Source of the DNA: Paracoccus sp. (in: a-proteobacteria)
Lineage (GTDB): Bacteria > Pseudomonadota > Alphaproteobacteria > Rhodobacterales > Rhodobacteraceae
Assembly (NCBI GenBank): GCA_018056045.1
Contig: JAGPGI010000106.1
Span: forward strand, 1-7,847
DNA length: 7,847 bases
Direction: 5' to 3'
A model generated the notes under the pieces. That model was not told the origin of the DNA. It worked only from the letters and a program-made list of their open reading frames with translations, and did not search any database. This document shows, piece after piece, positions 1 to 6,362 of this stretch. Both the position numbers and the translations under genes were made by a program. Position 1 is the first letter of the stretch. Each line of letters opens with the position of its first letter.

Positions 1-790
1 GGCCGGTCGCGAACATCACCGCCTCATAGACCCCGCTGCTGCCATCGTCGAAACTGGCGCGGATGCCGGCCTCGTCGCGGTCCAGCCGGGTCGGGCTGAC
101 GCCAAGGCGCAGGTCGACGCCGACGATGCGCAGCTGTTCGGTGGCGTGGCGCCGCATCTCGCCGTCGAAGCCGCGCAGCACCGCATCGCCGCGATAGGCC
201 AGCGTGGTCCTGACCCCCAGCCCGTTCAGGATGGTGGCGAATTCGCAGGCGATGAAGCTGCCGCCGACCACCAGCACGCTGGCGGGCAGTTTTTCCATGG
301 TGAACAGATCGTCCGAGATCATCCCCAGTTCCTCGCCGGGAATGCCGGGGCGCTGCGGGCGGCCGCCGGCGGCGATCAGGATATGCTTGGCACTCAGCCG
401 GGTGCCGTCGGCCAGTTCGACCGTATGGGCATCGCGGATGCGGGCGCGCTGGTGGTGGACCTGCACCCCCGCCCCCATCAGGCCGCCACTATAGGCGCCC
501 TCCAGCCGGTCCAGTTCACGCGCAAGCTTGGCGTGGAAGGCCGGCCAGTCAAACTGGCCTGCGCCGGCATCAGACCAGCCATAGCCGCGCGATTCCGCCG
601 CCATGGCGCCCGCCTGCGAGGCAAAGATCATCAGCTTCTTGGGCACGCAGCCGCGAATGACGCAGGTGCCGCCCATGCGATCCTCCTCGGCCAGACCGAC
701 GCGGGCGCCGTATTCGCTGGCCGCAATCCGCGCCGCGCGCACGCCGCCCGAGCCGCCGCCGATGACGAAAAGATCGTAGTCGAAAGTCAT
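1..790 (-). CDS. gor: Glutathione-disulfide reductase, N-terminal 263 codons (cut by left window edge)
   Basis: Cytosolic flavoenzyme that reduces glutathione disulfide with NADPH. Seen: an N-terminal FAD-binding glycine motif GGGSGG (residues 11-16), then the redox-disulfide motif GGTCVIRGCVPKK with Cys43 and Cys48, then a second Rossmann motif VVGGSFIACEF (175-184), then the NADPH 2'-phosphate arginines in AYRGDAVLRGFD (Arg200, Arg206). The family is about 450 residues, so the C-terminal interface domain with the catalytic His-Glu lies outside the window. The ATG at 788-790 overlaps the rpiA stop (ATGA), so the two genes are probably co-transcribed and translationally coupled. Odd point: the third glycine of the NADPH motif is Ser178. 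Dihydrolipoamide dehydrogenase is the main alternative, but the two arginines and the RGCVPKK context favour glutathione reductase. Confidence 0.93.
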   Translation of the reverse strand, partial: MTFDYDLFVIGGGSGGVRAARIAASEYGARVGLAEEDRMGGTCVIRGCVPKKLMIFASQAGAMAAESRGYGWSDAGAGQFDWPAFHAKLARELDRLEGAYSGGLMGAGVQVHHQRARIRDAHTVELADGTRLSAKHILIAAGGRPQRPGIPGEELGMISDDLFTMEKLPASVLVVGGSFIACEFATILNGLGVRTTLAYRGDAVLRGFDGEMRRHATEQLRIVGVDLRLGVSPTRLDRDEAGIRASFDDGSSGVYEAVMFATG

Positions 791-1512
791 TCCATATCCT
801 CGCGCCGCAATTCCACGACCGAGCCGTCGGGACGGCCGATGATCGCTAGCTGGCAGATATTCAGGAAAAGCCCGTGTTCAACCACCCCTGCGATGGAAGA
901 CAGCTCATCCGCCAGCTCATAGGCATCGGGAATGGCCTCCAGCGCCAGATCAAGGATGAAGTTCCCCTCATCGGTCAGGAGCGGCTTTCCGTCGCGCATG
1001 CGCTGCAGGACCGGGCGCTGGGTCAGATCCAGCCGGTCCAGCGCCCGCGTGATCAAGGTCCGCGTCGCCTGCCAGCCAAAGGGGATCACCTCGACCGGCA
1101 GGTGGAACTGACCAAGCTGCTCGACGACCTTGCCCTGATCGGCAATGACCACCATCCGGTCCGAGGCGGTGGCGACAATCTTTTCGCGCAGATGCGCCGC
1201 GCCGCCGCCCTTGATCAGGTTCAGGTCGGGGTCCAGTTCGTCCGCGCCGTCGATGGTCAGATCGAGCCAGCCGATATCGTCCAGTTCCTCGACCTTCAGC
1301 CCCAGTGAGGTTGCCAGTTCCGTCGTCGCCCTGGAGGTCGCGGCACAGCGCAGGGCAAAGCCCTCGTCCTGGACGCGCTGCGCGAGGCGACGCACGAAGA
1401 TCGCGGCGGTCGAGCCGGTCCCCAGTCCCAGCCGCATGCCCGGTTCGACAAGCAGCGTGGCGGCGCGCGCGGCGGCATCCTTGGAAAGATCGGTGATGGC
1501 GGGATCGGTCAT
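787..1512 (-). CDS. rpiA: Ribose-5-phosphate isomerase A, 241 aa
   Basis: Interconverts ribose 5-phosphate and ribulose 5-phosphate in the non-oxidative pentose phosphate pathway, in the cytosol. Seen: the phosphate loop GLGTGST (29-35), DGADE (88-92) with Asp88 and Asp91, and [11 protein letters not shown] (101-111) with Lys101 and Glu110. The spacing of these four residues equals that of E. coli Asp81, Asp84, Lys94 and Glu103. GVVEHGLF (209-216) is the usual C-terminal signature. The length is normal for the family. The ATG at 1510-1512 was chosen because an AAGGA Shine-Dalgarno (complement of 1520-1524) sits seven bases upstream and the protein then starts at the usual distance from the phosphate loop. 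The reading frame stays open far upstream, but that part is the shadow of ispDF. The stop overlaps the gor start. Confidence 0.96.
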   Translation of the reverse strand: MTDPAITDLSKDAAARAATLLVEPGMRLGLGTGSTAAIFVRRLAQRVQDEGFALRCAATSRATTELATSLGLKVEELDDIGWLDLTIDGADELDPDLNLIKGGGAAHLREKIVATASDRMVVIADQGKVVEQLGQFHLPVEVIPFGWQATRTLITRALDRLDLTQRPVLQRMRDGKPLLTDEGNFILDLALEAIPDAYELADELSSIAGVVEHGLFLNICQLAIIGRPDGSVVELRREDME

Positions 1513-1564
1513 GTCGGCATCCTTGGCAGGCAGGCAATATGGCCCCTGGCGGGCAATCGCTCCC

Positions 1565-1570
1565 CTTATA
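1565..1570 (-). promoter_or_regulatory. Candidate -10 element for rpiA-gor
   Basis: Read on the minus strand this is TATAAG, matching four of six consensus bases, 52 bases before the rpiA start codon. It is the most A/T-rich hexamer in this part of the intergenic region. No good TTGACA-like -35 lies 16-18 bases upstream; that place is occupied by one of the ATGGGCCAT dyads, so an activator-dependent promoter is possible. Inference from sequence alone. Confidence 0.35.
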
Positions 1571-1580
1571 CGCAGAAGCG

Positions 1581-1630
1581 CCGCGATGGGCCATGGCTTG
1601 AGGGGATTTTCACCGCGAAGATGGGCCATG
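1581..1630. repeat. Two direct copies of a dyad-symmetric ATGGGCCAT element
   Basis: ATGG-G-CCAT is a perfect inverted repeat around a central base. It occurs at 1586-1594 and 1621-1629, 35 bp apart. Both copies lie in a longer shared context: CCGCG precedes each, directly in the first and with three extra bases in the second, and GATGGGCCATG (11 bp) is identical at 1585-1595 and 1620-1630. They lie between the divergent rpiA and ispDF genes, immediately upstream of the candidate rpiA -10. Repeated dyads in a divergent promoter region are what a regulator binding site would look like, but no regulator is identified and chance or local duplication is possible. Confidence 0.4.
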
Positions 1631-1665
1631 CCCCCGCAATCAGGCCGCGCCATTGCGTCCGGCAA

Positions 1666-1694
1666 TTGCTTCCAGCGGGGGCCTCGCCTAAAGC
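1666..1694 (+). promoter_or_regulatory. Candidate promoter for ispDF-pgpA-pncC
   Basis: TTGCTT (1666-1671) is followed after exactly 17 bases by TAAAGC (1689-1694). A start site about seven bases further on would fall at 1701-1703, on or next to the ispDF ATG. The message would then be leaderless or nearly so, which fits the absence of a convincing Shine-Dalgarno before that ATG. The -10 is a weak match, so this is tentative. Confidence 0.3.
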
Positions 1695-1702
1695 TGGCGG
1701 CC

Positions 1703-2845
1703 ATGACGATACCCGCAACATATGCCGCCATCATCACCGCCGCCGGACGCGGCACGCGCGCCGGCGACGGCCCGCCCAAGCAATGGCGCGTGCTGGCGGG
1801 GGAAAGCGTGCTCGCGCGCTCGATCGCCGCATTCGCCGGCTTTCCGCGCATCGTGGTGACGCTGGCCCCCGAGGACATGGCGCAGGGCATCGCGGAACTG
1901 TCGGGCGCGGTCACGCTGGTCTCGGGTGGCGCCAGCCGCAGCGACAGCGTGCGCGCGGCGCTGGAAAGCCTTGAGGGCAGCGGCGTCACCCATGTGCTGA
2001 TCCATGACGGCGCCCGGCCGCTGGTCTCGCCCGAGGTCATCGCGGGCGTGGTCGCCGCGCTGGAGACTGGCGCCCCCGCTGCCGCCCCCGCCCTGCCGGT
2101 GACCGATGCGCTTTGGCGCGCGGCGGATGGCCGCGTCACCGGCAGTTCCAGTCGCGAGGGGCTGATGCGCGCCCAGACCCCGCAGGGTTTCGCGCTGGAC
2201 GCCATCCTTGCCGCCCATCGCGCGCATCCCGCAGGCGCTGCCGATGACGTCGAACTGGCAATCCGCGCCGGCCTGCCCGTCCTCGTGACCCCGGGCGACG
2301 AGGACAATCTGAAACTGACCTATGCGCCCGATTTCGCGCGCGCCGAACGTATCTTGGGGGGCATGATGGATATCCGCCTTGGCAATGGTTACGACGTCCA
2401 CGCCTTTACGGCGGGCGATCATGTCTGGCTGTGCGGCGTCAGGATCGCGCATGACAAGGCGCTTCTGGGTCATTCGGACGCCGATGTCGGCATGCACGCG
2501 CTGACCGACGCGATCTACGGCGCGCTGGCGCAGGGCGATATCGGCCGGCATTTCCCGCCCTCGGACCCGCTATGGAAGGGGGCGGAAAGCCATATCTTCC
2601 TGCGTCATGCCGCCGATCTTGCCCGGCAGATGGGCTTTCGCATCTCGAACGCGGATGTGACGCTGATCTGCGAGCGGCCCAAGATCGGCCCCCATGCCGG
2701 CGCCATGGCGCTGCGCCTGTCCGAGATCACCGGCGTCGCGCCAGACCGCATCAGCGTCAAGGCCACCACCTCGGAACGGCTGGGTTTCACCGGGCGCGAG
2801 GAAGGCATCGCCGCCATCGCCACCGCGACGCTGATCAAAGGATAG
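1703..2845 (+). CDS. ispDF: Bifunctional MEP-pathway enzyme IspD-IspF, 380 aa
   Basis: A fusion of 2-C-methyl-D-erythritol 4-phosphate cytidylyltransferase (IspD) and 2-C-methyl-D-erythritol 2,4-cyclodiphosphate synthase (IspF), two non-consecutive steps of isoprenoid precursor synthesis; IspE acts between them. IspD part (about 1-220): AAGRGTRAG (13-21), PKQ with Lys26, IHDGARP (100-106) with Asp102, and RAQTPQGF starting at Arg156. IspF part (about 221-380): GYDVHAF and [17 protein letters not shown] supply Asp231, His233 and His265 as the metal ligands, with the same spacing as E. coli Asp8, His10 and His42. [16 protein letters not shown] (355-370) is the CMP-binding end. The frame is open upstream, but family members start just before the AAGRGTR motif, hence the ATG at 1703. 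pgpA follows after eight bases. Confidence 0.96.
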   Translation: MTIPATYAAIITAAGRGTRAGDGPPKQWRVLAGESVLARSIAAFAGFPRIVVTLAPEDMAQGIAELSGAVTLVSGGASRSDSVRAALESLEGSGVTHVLIHDGARPLVSPEVIAGVVAALETGAPAAAPALPVTDALWRAADGRVTGSSSREGLMRAQTPQGFALDAILAAHRAHPAGAADDVELAIRAGLPVLVTPGDEDNLKLTYAPDFARAERILGGMMDIRLGNGYDVHAFTAGDHVWLCGVRIAHDKALLGHSDADVGMHALTDAIYGALAQGDIGRHFPPSDPLWKGAESHIFLRHAADLARQMGFRISNADVTLICERPKIGPHAGAMALRLSEITGVAPDRISVKATTSERLGFTGREEGIAAIATATLIKG

Positions 2846-2853
2846 GGGCGCAT

Positions 2854-3351
2854 ATGGTCACGATGATCACCACGTTTTTCGGCATCGGCAGGCTGCGCCC
2901 GGCGCCCGGCACCTGGGGGTCGGCCGCCGCCGTTCTGCTGGCGGTGCTGATGGCCGAGGCCGGCGCGGGCTGGTTCCTACCCGTCGCCTGCCTGCTGGCG
3001 ACCGTTCTTGGCTTCTGGGCGGTGCCGCTGGCGATTGCCGGCAGCGCCGACAAGGACCCTTCGGAAATCGTCATCGACGAGGTCGCCGGGCAATGGCTGG
3101 CGATGTGCTTTACCGTCATCCCGCTGTGGCGGCACGGGGTTTCGATCCTTGATGCATGGCCGGCCTTTGTCGTGCCTTTCCTGCTGTTTCGGCTCTTCGA
3201 CATCTGGAAGCCCTGGCTGGTTGGACGCGCCGACCGGCGCGGCGACGCAGTGGGCGTCATGCTGGACGACCTGTGGGCGGGGCTGTTCGCGGGCGTGGTC
3301 TCGATGATCCTGGCCGGGCTTTACCACGGCCTGCTGGAGCCGATGCTGTGA
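2854..3351 (+). CDS. pgpA: Phosphatidylglycerophosphatase A, 165 aa
   Basis: Inner-membrane phosphatase that removes the terminal phosphate from phosphatidylglycerophosphate to give phosphatidylglycerol. Seen: PAPGTWGS (16-23), the acidic motif DPSEIVIDEVAGQW (68-81), FRLFDIWKPW (112-121) and GVMLDDLWAG (134-143), in the order expected for the PgpA family. Hydrophobic stretches around residues 24-36, 40-62, 82-98, 103-117 and 141-159 fit a small multi-spanning membrane protein. AGGGG (2844-2848) lies five bases before the ATG and overlaps the end of ispDF, so translation is probably coupled. Its stop codon overlaps the GTG start of pncC. Length is typical for the family. Confidence 0.93.
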   Translation: MVTMITTFFGIGRLRPAPGTWGSAAAVLLAVLMAEAGAGWFLPVACLLATVLGFWAVPLAIAGSADKDPSEIVIDEVAGQWLAMCFTVIPLWRHGVSILDAWPAFVVPFLLFRLFDIWKPWLVGRADRRGDAVGVMLDDLWAGLFAGVVSMILAGLYHGLLEPML

Positions 3352-3815
3352 CCGATCCGGCCGATATCCTCGCACTGGCCCGTGCGCGGGGCGTGATGAT
3401 CGCCACGGCGGAAAGCTGCACGGGCGGGCTGATCATCGGGCGGCTGACCGATGTGCCGGGATCCTCGGACGCGGTGGATCGCGGCTTTATCACCTATTCC
3501 AATGCCGCCAAGATCCAGATGCTGGGCATCCGCCCCGAAACGCTGGACGCCCATGGCGCCGTCAGCGAGAACATCGCCGCCGAGATGGCATCGGGCGCAA
3601 AGGCACGCTCGCAAGCCGGGATCGCCGTGGCGGTGACCGGAATCGCCGGCCCCGGCGGGTCCGAGCACAAGCCCGAGGGCCGGGTCTGTTTCGCCGTCGC
3701 CGACAACCATGGCGTCAGGACGGAAACCGTCGAATTCGGCCCCCTTGGCCGCGCGCAGGTCCGCGCTGCCACTGTCGAACATGCGCTGTCGCTGCTGAAA
3801 GCCGCGCTGGCCTAG
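3348..3815 (+). CDS. pncC: Nicotinamide-nucleotide amidohydrolase, CinA C-terminal domain protein, 155 aa
   Basis: Stand-alone form of the CinA C-terminal domain. The family deamidates nicotinamide mononucleotide to nicotinic acid mononucleotide, recycling the by-product of NAD-dependent DNA ligase. Seen: TAESCTGG (20-27) with the catalytic-type Ser23, GFITYSNAAK (46-55) with Tyr50 and Lys55, HGAVSE (69-74) and AVTGIAGPGG (95-104). The N-terminal COG1058 half found in full-length CinA is absent, so this is not the competence/damage-inducible fusion protein. The GTG at 3348-3350 overlaps the pgpA stop (GTGA) and gives the usual family N-terminus. The longer open frame upstream is antisense-free shadow of pgpA. 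It is the last gene of the operon and meets ltaE head-on. Confidence 0.9.
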   Translation: MTDPADILALARARGVMIATAESCTGGLIIGRLTDVPGSSDAVDRGFITYSNAAKIQMLGIRPETLDAHGAVSENIAAEMASGAKARSQAGIAVAVTGIAGPGGSEHKPEGRVCFAVADNHGVRTETVEFGPLGRAQVRAATVEHALSLLKAALA

Positions 3816-3833
3816 GCCAAGGCCGCCAGCGCG
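3803..3833. terminator. Hairpin spanning the convergent pncC and ltaE stop codons
   Basis: CGCGCTGGC (3803-3811) pairs perfectly with GCCAGCGCG (3825-3833), giving a nine-base-pair GC-rich stem with a 13-base loop that contains both stop codons. It is symmetrical, so it could act on transcripts from both sides. No run of T follows on the plus strand, and only TTT appears on the minus side, so it is not a textbook intrinsic terminator. The inverted repeat itself is certain; its role is inference. Confidence 0.45.
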
Positions 3834-4855
3834 CCAGTCACATCCTCAAGCCGGGTGTCCCAGCCGCAAACCAGCCGGATCGACAAGGGCTCGTCCCCGG
3901 CCTCGTCCTGCGTATGCGGCCAAAGATGAAAGCTCATCCCCGCCGCGCGGGCGCGGCTGTAAAGCTCGCGCGGGACCGAGGCAAAGACGGCATTGGTCTC
4001 GACCCGCTGATTGATGCGCACGCCGGGCAGCCGCGACAGTCCCAGTGCCAGCTCATGCGCCATGGCATTGGCATGGCGCGCCATCTGCAGCCACAGATCG
4101 CCCTCGAGCCATGCCAGGACCTGCGCCGCCAGAAAGCGGTGCTTGGAGACCAGCGCGCCGCCGCGCTTCCTGCGGAACTCGAACTCATCGGACAGGGCCG
4201 GATCAAAGATCAGCACCGCCTCGACGCCCATGCAGCCATTCTTGGTGCCGCCCAGCGACAGAATGTCGATCCCCGCCTGCCATGTCAGGTCCGAAGGCGC
4301 CACATCCAGCGAGACCAGCGCATTGGCGAAACGCGCCCCGTCCATATGGCAGGCCATCCCCTGCGCATGGGCGATGGCGGTCAGCGCCGCGATCTCGTCA
4401 ACGCCATAGACCGTGCCCCATTCGGTGGCATTGGTCAGCGACAGCGCCACATTCTGCCCGGCATGGACGGAATCGCGGCCATTCAGAATGAGCGCCTCGG
4501 TCAATGCCTCGGGCGTGATCTTGCCGCCGATACCCGGCACCGTGATCAGCTTGGCGCCGCCGGTAAAGAATTCGGGCGCGCCGGTTTCGCTGGTCTGGAT
4601 ATGGGCGTCCTGATGGCAGAACACCTTGCCCCAGCCCGGCGCCAGCAGCGACAGCGACAGCGCATTGGCGGCGGTGCCGGTGGGCACGAAATGGACGGCC
4701 GCATCGGGCGCGTCAAAAACCTCGCGCAGCAGGTCCTGCGCGGCGCGGGTGATACGGTCACCGCCATAGGCCGGCACATGCCCGTCATTCGCCGCAGCCA
4801 GCGCCGCCATGATCCGGGGATGCACGCCACCCGCATTATCCGAGGCGAAATTCAT
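3812..4855 (-). CDS. ltaE: Low-specificity L-threonine aldolase, PLP enzyme, 347 aa
   Basis: Cleaves L-threonine, L-allo-threonine and related beta-hydroxy amino acids to glycine plus an aldehyde, in the cytosol. Seen, in fold-type I order: FASDNAGG at the N-terminus, PTGTAAN (58-64) for phosphate binding, a histidine-rich stretch around His81 and His85 for ring stacking, HMDGARF (170-176) with Asp172 for the pyridine nitrogen, and SLGGTKNGC with Lys205 as the PLP lysine. The GGTKNG form places it in the Pseudomonas/Rhodobacterales subgroup rather than with E. coli LtaE. The ATG overlaps the ycgN stop by four bases (ATGA). A beta-eliminating lyase is the other family member possible, but length and motifs favour aldolase. 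Stereospecificity towards C-beta cannot be read from sequence. Confidence 0.92.
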   Translation of the reverse strand: MNFASDNAGGVHPRIMAALAAANDGHVPAYGGDRITRAAQDLLREVFDAPDAAVHFVPTGTAANALSLSLLAPGWGKVFCHQDAHIQTSETGAPEFFTGGAKLITVPGIGGKITPEALTEALILNGRDSVHAGQNVALSLTNATEWGTVYGVDEIAALTAIAHAQGMACHMDGARFANALVSLDVAPSDLTWQAGIDILSLGGTKNGCMGVEAVLIFDPALSDEFEFRRKRGGALVSKHRFLAAQVLAWLEGDLWLQMARHANAMAHELALGLSRLPGVRINQRVETNAVFASVPRELYSRARAAGMSFHLWPHTQDEAGDEPLSIRLVCGWDTRLEDVTGALAALA

Positions 4856-5292
4856 GCCAGATCCTCGATGATGTAATCGTCCCAGTCATCCTCGGTCACG
4901 GAAAGCTCGCTGACGGTCCAGCCCCGCACCGAGGCGCCGGCGCGATGGATCGATTCGCGATCCCCCGAGATCAGGTAATGCCAGTCGTAAAGCGGCTTGC
5001 CCTCGGCGCGCAACCTATAGGCGCATGTCGCGGGCAGCCACCATGCGATCTGCTTGAGCTTGCGCGGCGTCAGAACCACACAATCGGGGACGAAATCATG
5101 ACGGTTGGCATAGCTGGAACATTGGCAGCTCTCGCCATCCAGCAATCGGCAGGCGACGCGGGTAAAGGCGACCTCGCCGGTATCCTCGTATTCGATCTTG
5201 TTCAGGCAGCATTTGCCGCAACCGTCGCACAGCGCCTCCCATTCATCGGGGGCAAGCTTGGGCAGCGGCAGTTCCCAGAAGCGCGGGCGCAT
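4852..5292 (-). CDS. ycgN: YcgN/UPF0260 family cysteine-cluster protein, 146 aa
   Basis: Conserved protein of unknown function, similar along its length to E. coli YcgN. Seen: CDGCGKCC (22-29) giving Cys22, Cys25, Cys28 and Cys29, then Cys48, Cys56, Cys58, Cys71 and Cys90, nine cysteines in all. Other family landmarks are VACRLL, PDCVVLTP, WWLPATCAYRL and GWTVSELSV. The CxxCxxCC pattern is the mark of the YkgJ-type metal-binding family (zinc or iron-sulfur). No signal peptide or membrane span is visible, so it is probably cytosolic. Two starts are possible: a TTG at 5293-5295 and the adjacent ATG at 5290-5292. I chose ATG because it shares one base with the ribF stop (TGATG), a usual coupling arrangement. 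Its own stop overlaps ltaE. Function cannot be named from sequence. Confidence 0.9.
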   Translation of the reverse strand: MRPRFWELPLPKLAPDEWEALCDGCGKCCLNKIEYEDTGEVAFTRVACRLLDGESCQCSSYANRHDFVPDCVVLTPRKLKQIAWWLPATCAYRLRAEGKPLYDWHYLISGDRESIHRAGASVRGWTVSELSVTEDDWDDYIIEDLA

Positions 5293-6224
5293 CAACGGGT
5301 CGCCAGAATGTCGCGCGCGCGGGCGCTGTCCTGGTCCATCTGCTTGATCAGCGCGTCGAGGCTGTCGAATTTCGCCTCGGGGCGCAGATATTCGACCAGC
5401 GCCACCGACAGGTGCTCGCCGTAAAGATCGCCGCTGAAATCAAAGATATGCACTTCCAGATTGGGGCGCTTGCCGTCGAACATCGGCCGCACGCCAAGAC
5501 TGGCCACGCCCTTGTAGCTGCCGCGCTCGGGGCCGGTCAGCACGTCGACCAGCACCGCATAGATGCCAAGCGCCGGCAGATGCAGTCCGTCCACCGCCAT
5601 GTTCGCGGTCGGATAGCCCAGATCGCGGCCGCGCTTGTCGCCATGCAGCACGGCGCCGTCGATGCGGTGCCAATGGCCCAGCATGCGCTCGGCGTCACGG
5701 GCGCGGCCCTCGGCCAGCGCCACGCGCACCGCGGTCGAGCTGTATTCGACCGTGCCATCTCCGATCAGCGGCGCGATGGTCACGCCAAAGCCCAGCTCGC
5801 GCCCCAGCGCCGCAAGCGTTGCCGCATTGCCGCTGCGCTTGCAGCCGAAACAGAAATCGGCACCCACCGCGACATGGCGCACGCCGAGGCCGCGCACCAG
5901 CACCTCGCGGGCGAAATCCTCGGGCGCGAGGCCGGCGAGAACCGCGTCAAAGGGCAGCTCGTAAAGATGATCCACGCCCAGCCGCGCGAGCCGGTTCGCG
6001 CGCGATTCGGCATTCATCAACCGAAAGGGCGGGTGGTCCGCCGGTGCGAAGAATTCGCGCGGATGCGGCTCGAAGGTGATGACGCCCAAAGGCGCGTCCA
6101 GCGCCGCGCGCGCGGCGTCGATCACCGAGCGGTGCCCCAGATGCACGCCGTCGAAATTGCCCATGGCGACTGTCGCCCCGCGGGCCTCAGGCGGCAGACC
6201 TTTCCAGTCGTGATGGATGCGCAA
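5292..6224 (-). CDS. ribF: Bifunctional riboflavin kinase/FAD synthetase, 310 aa
   Basis: Phosphorylates riboflavin to FMN, then adenylates FMN to FAD. Seen: the nucleotidyltransferase domain with GNFDGVHLGH (22-31), FEPHPREFF (51-59), GADFCFG (121-127) and YSSTAVR (161-167); then the riboflavin kinase domain with GDKRGRDLGYPTANM (195-209), GIYAV (220-224), KGVASLGVRP (238-247) and NLEVHIFDF (255-263) carrying Glu257. The start is uncertain. No ATG is in frame near the N-terminus; TTG codons occur at 6297-6299 and 6222-6224. I chose the inner one because MRIHHDW then precedes GNFDGVHLGH by the distance usual in relatives and a GGGGG stretch (complement of 6230-6234) lies five bases upstream. 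SSTAVR has alanine where many bacterial RibF proteins have arginine. The stop overlaps the ycgN start. Confidence 0.92.
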   Translation of the reverse strand: MRIHHDWKGLPPEARGATVAMGNFDGVHLGHRSVIDAARAALDAPLGVITFEPHPREFFAPADHPPFRLMNAESRANRLARLGVDHLYELPFDAVLAGLAPEDFAREVLVRGLGVRHVAVGADFCFGCKRSGNAATLAALGRELGFGVTIAPLIGDGTVEYSSTAVRVALAEGRARDAERMLGHWHRIDGAVLHGDKRGRDLGYPTANMAVDGLHLPALGIYAVLVDVLTGPERGSYKGVASLGVRPMFDGKRPNLEVHIFDFSGDLYGEHLSVALVEYLRPEAKFDSLDALIKQMDQDSARARDILATR

Positions 6225-6308
6225 TCTGGCCCCCGCTGGGCCGATCAGGGCCCGGTCGTTCAAGTTCCAGCCGGGACGCGTATGCGCCGCGCGGCCCAAT
6301 TCATGCCC

Positions 6309-6336
6309 GTATTACCGAGCCAGCCACGGGTTGCAA
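6309..6336 (-). promoter_or_regulatory. Candidate promoter for ribF-ycgN-ltaE
   Basis: Reading on the minus strand, TTGCAA (complement of 6331-6336) is followed after 16 bases by TAATAC (complement of 6309-6314). It lies in the 138-bp gap between the HAD gene and ribF. Transcription starting near 6302 would leave a leader of about 78 bases before the preferred TTG start, and would lie just outside the longer TTG start. The match to consensus is moderate; read-through from the upstream ppaC-HAD pair is equally possible. Confidence 0.33.
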
Positions 6337-6362
6337 GGGTGCGGCGGCAATCGCCACGCCCC

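Noticed and set aside
146..922. Plus-strand open frame opposite gor
   Set aside because: It is antisense to a clearly recognisable glutathione reductase and carries no domain of its own.
1145..1702. Upstream in-frame extension of ispDF
   Set aside because: It covers rpiA in antisense, has no conserved content, and family members begin right before the AAGRGTR motif.
787..2307. A 506-codon minus-strand frame that would extend rpiA upstream
   Set aside because: Only the last 241 codons match RpiA. The rest is Ser/Ala/Arg-rich and antisense to ispDF, and a good ribosome binding site marks the start at 1512.
3348..3815. Competence gene cinA
   Set aside because: Only the C-terminal amidohydrolase domain is present. 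The N-terminal domain is absent, so the competence-linked full-length name would mislead.
6225..6362. Possible FMN riboswitch or small RNA upstream of ribF
   Set aside because: The 138-bp gap is short and shows no RFN-like conserved helices; only weak GC-rich stems and a candidate promoter are visible.
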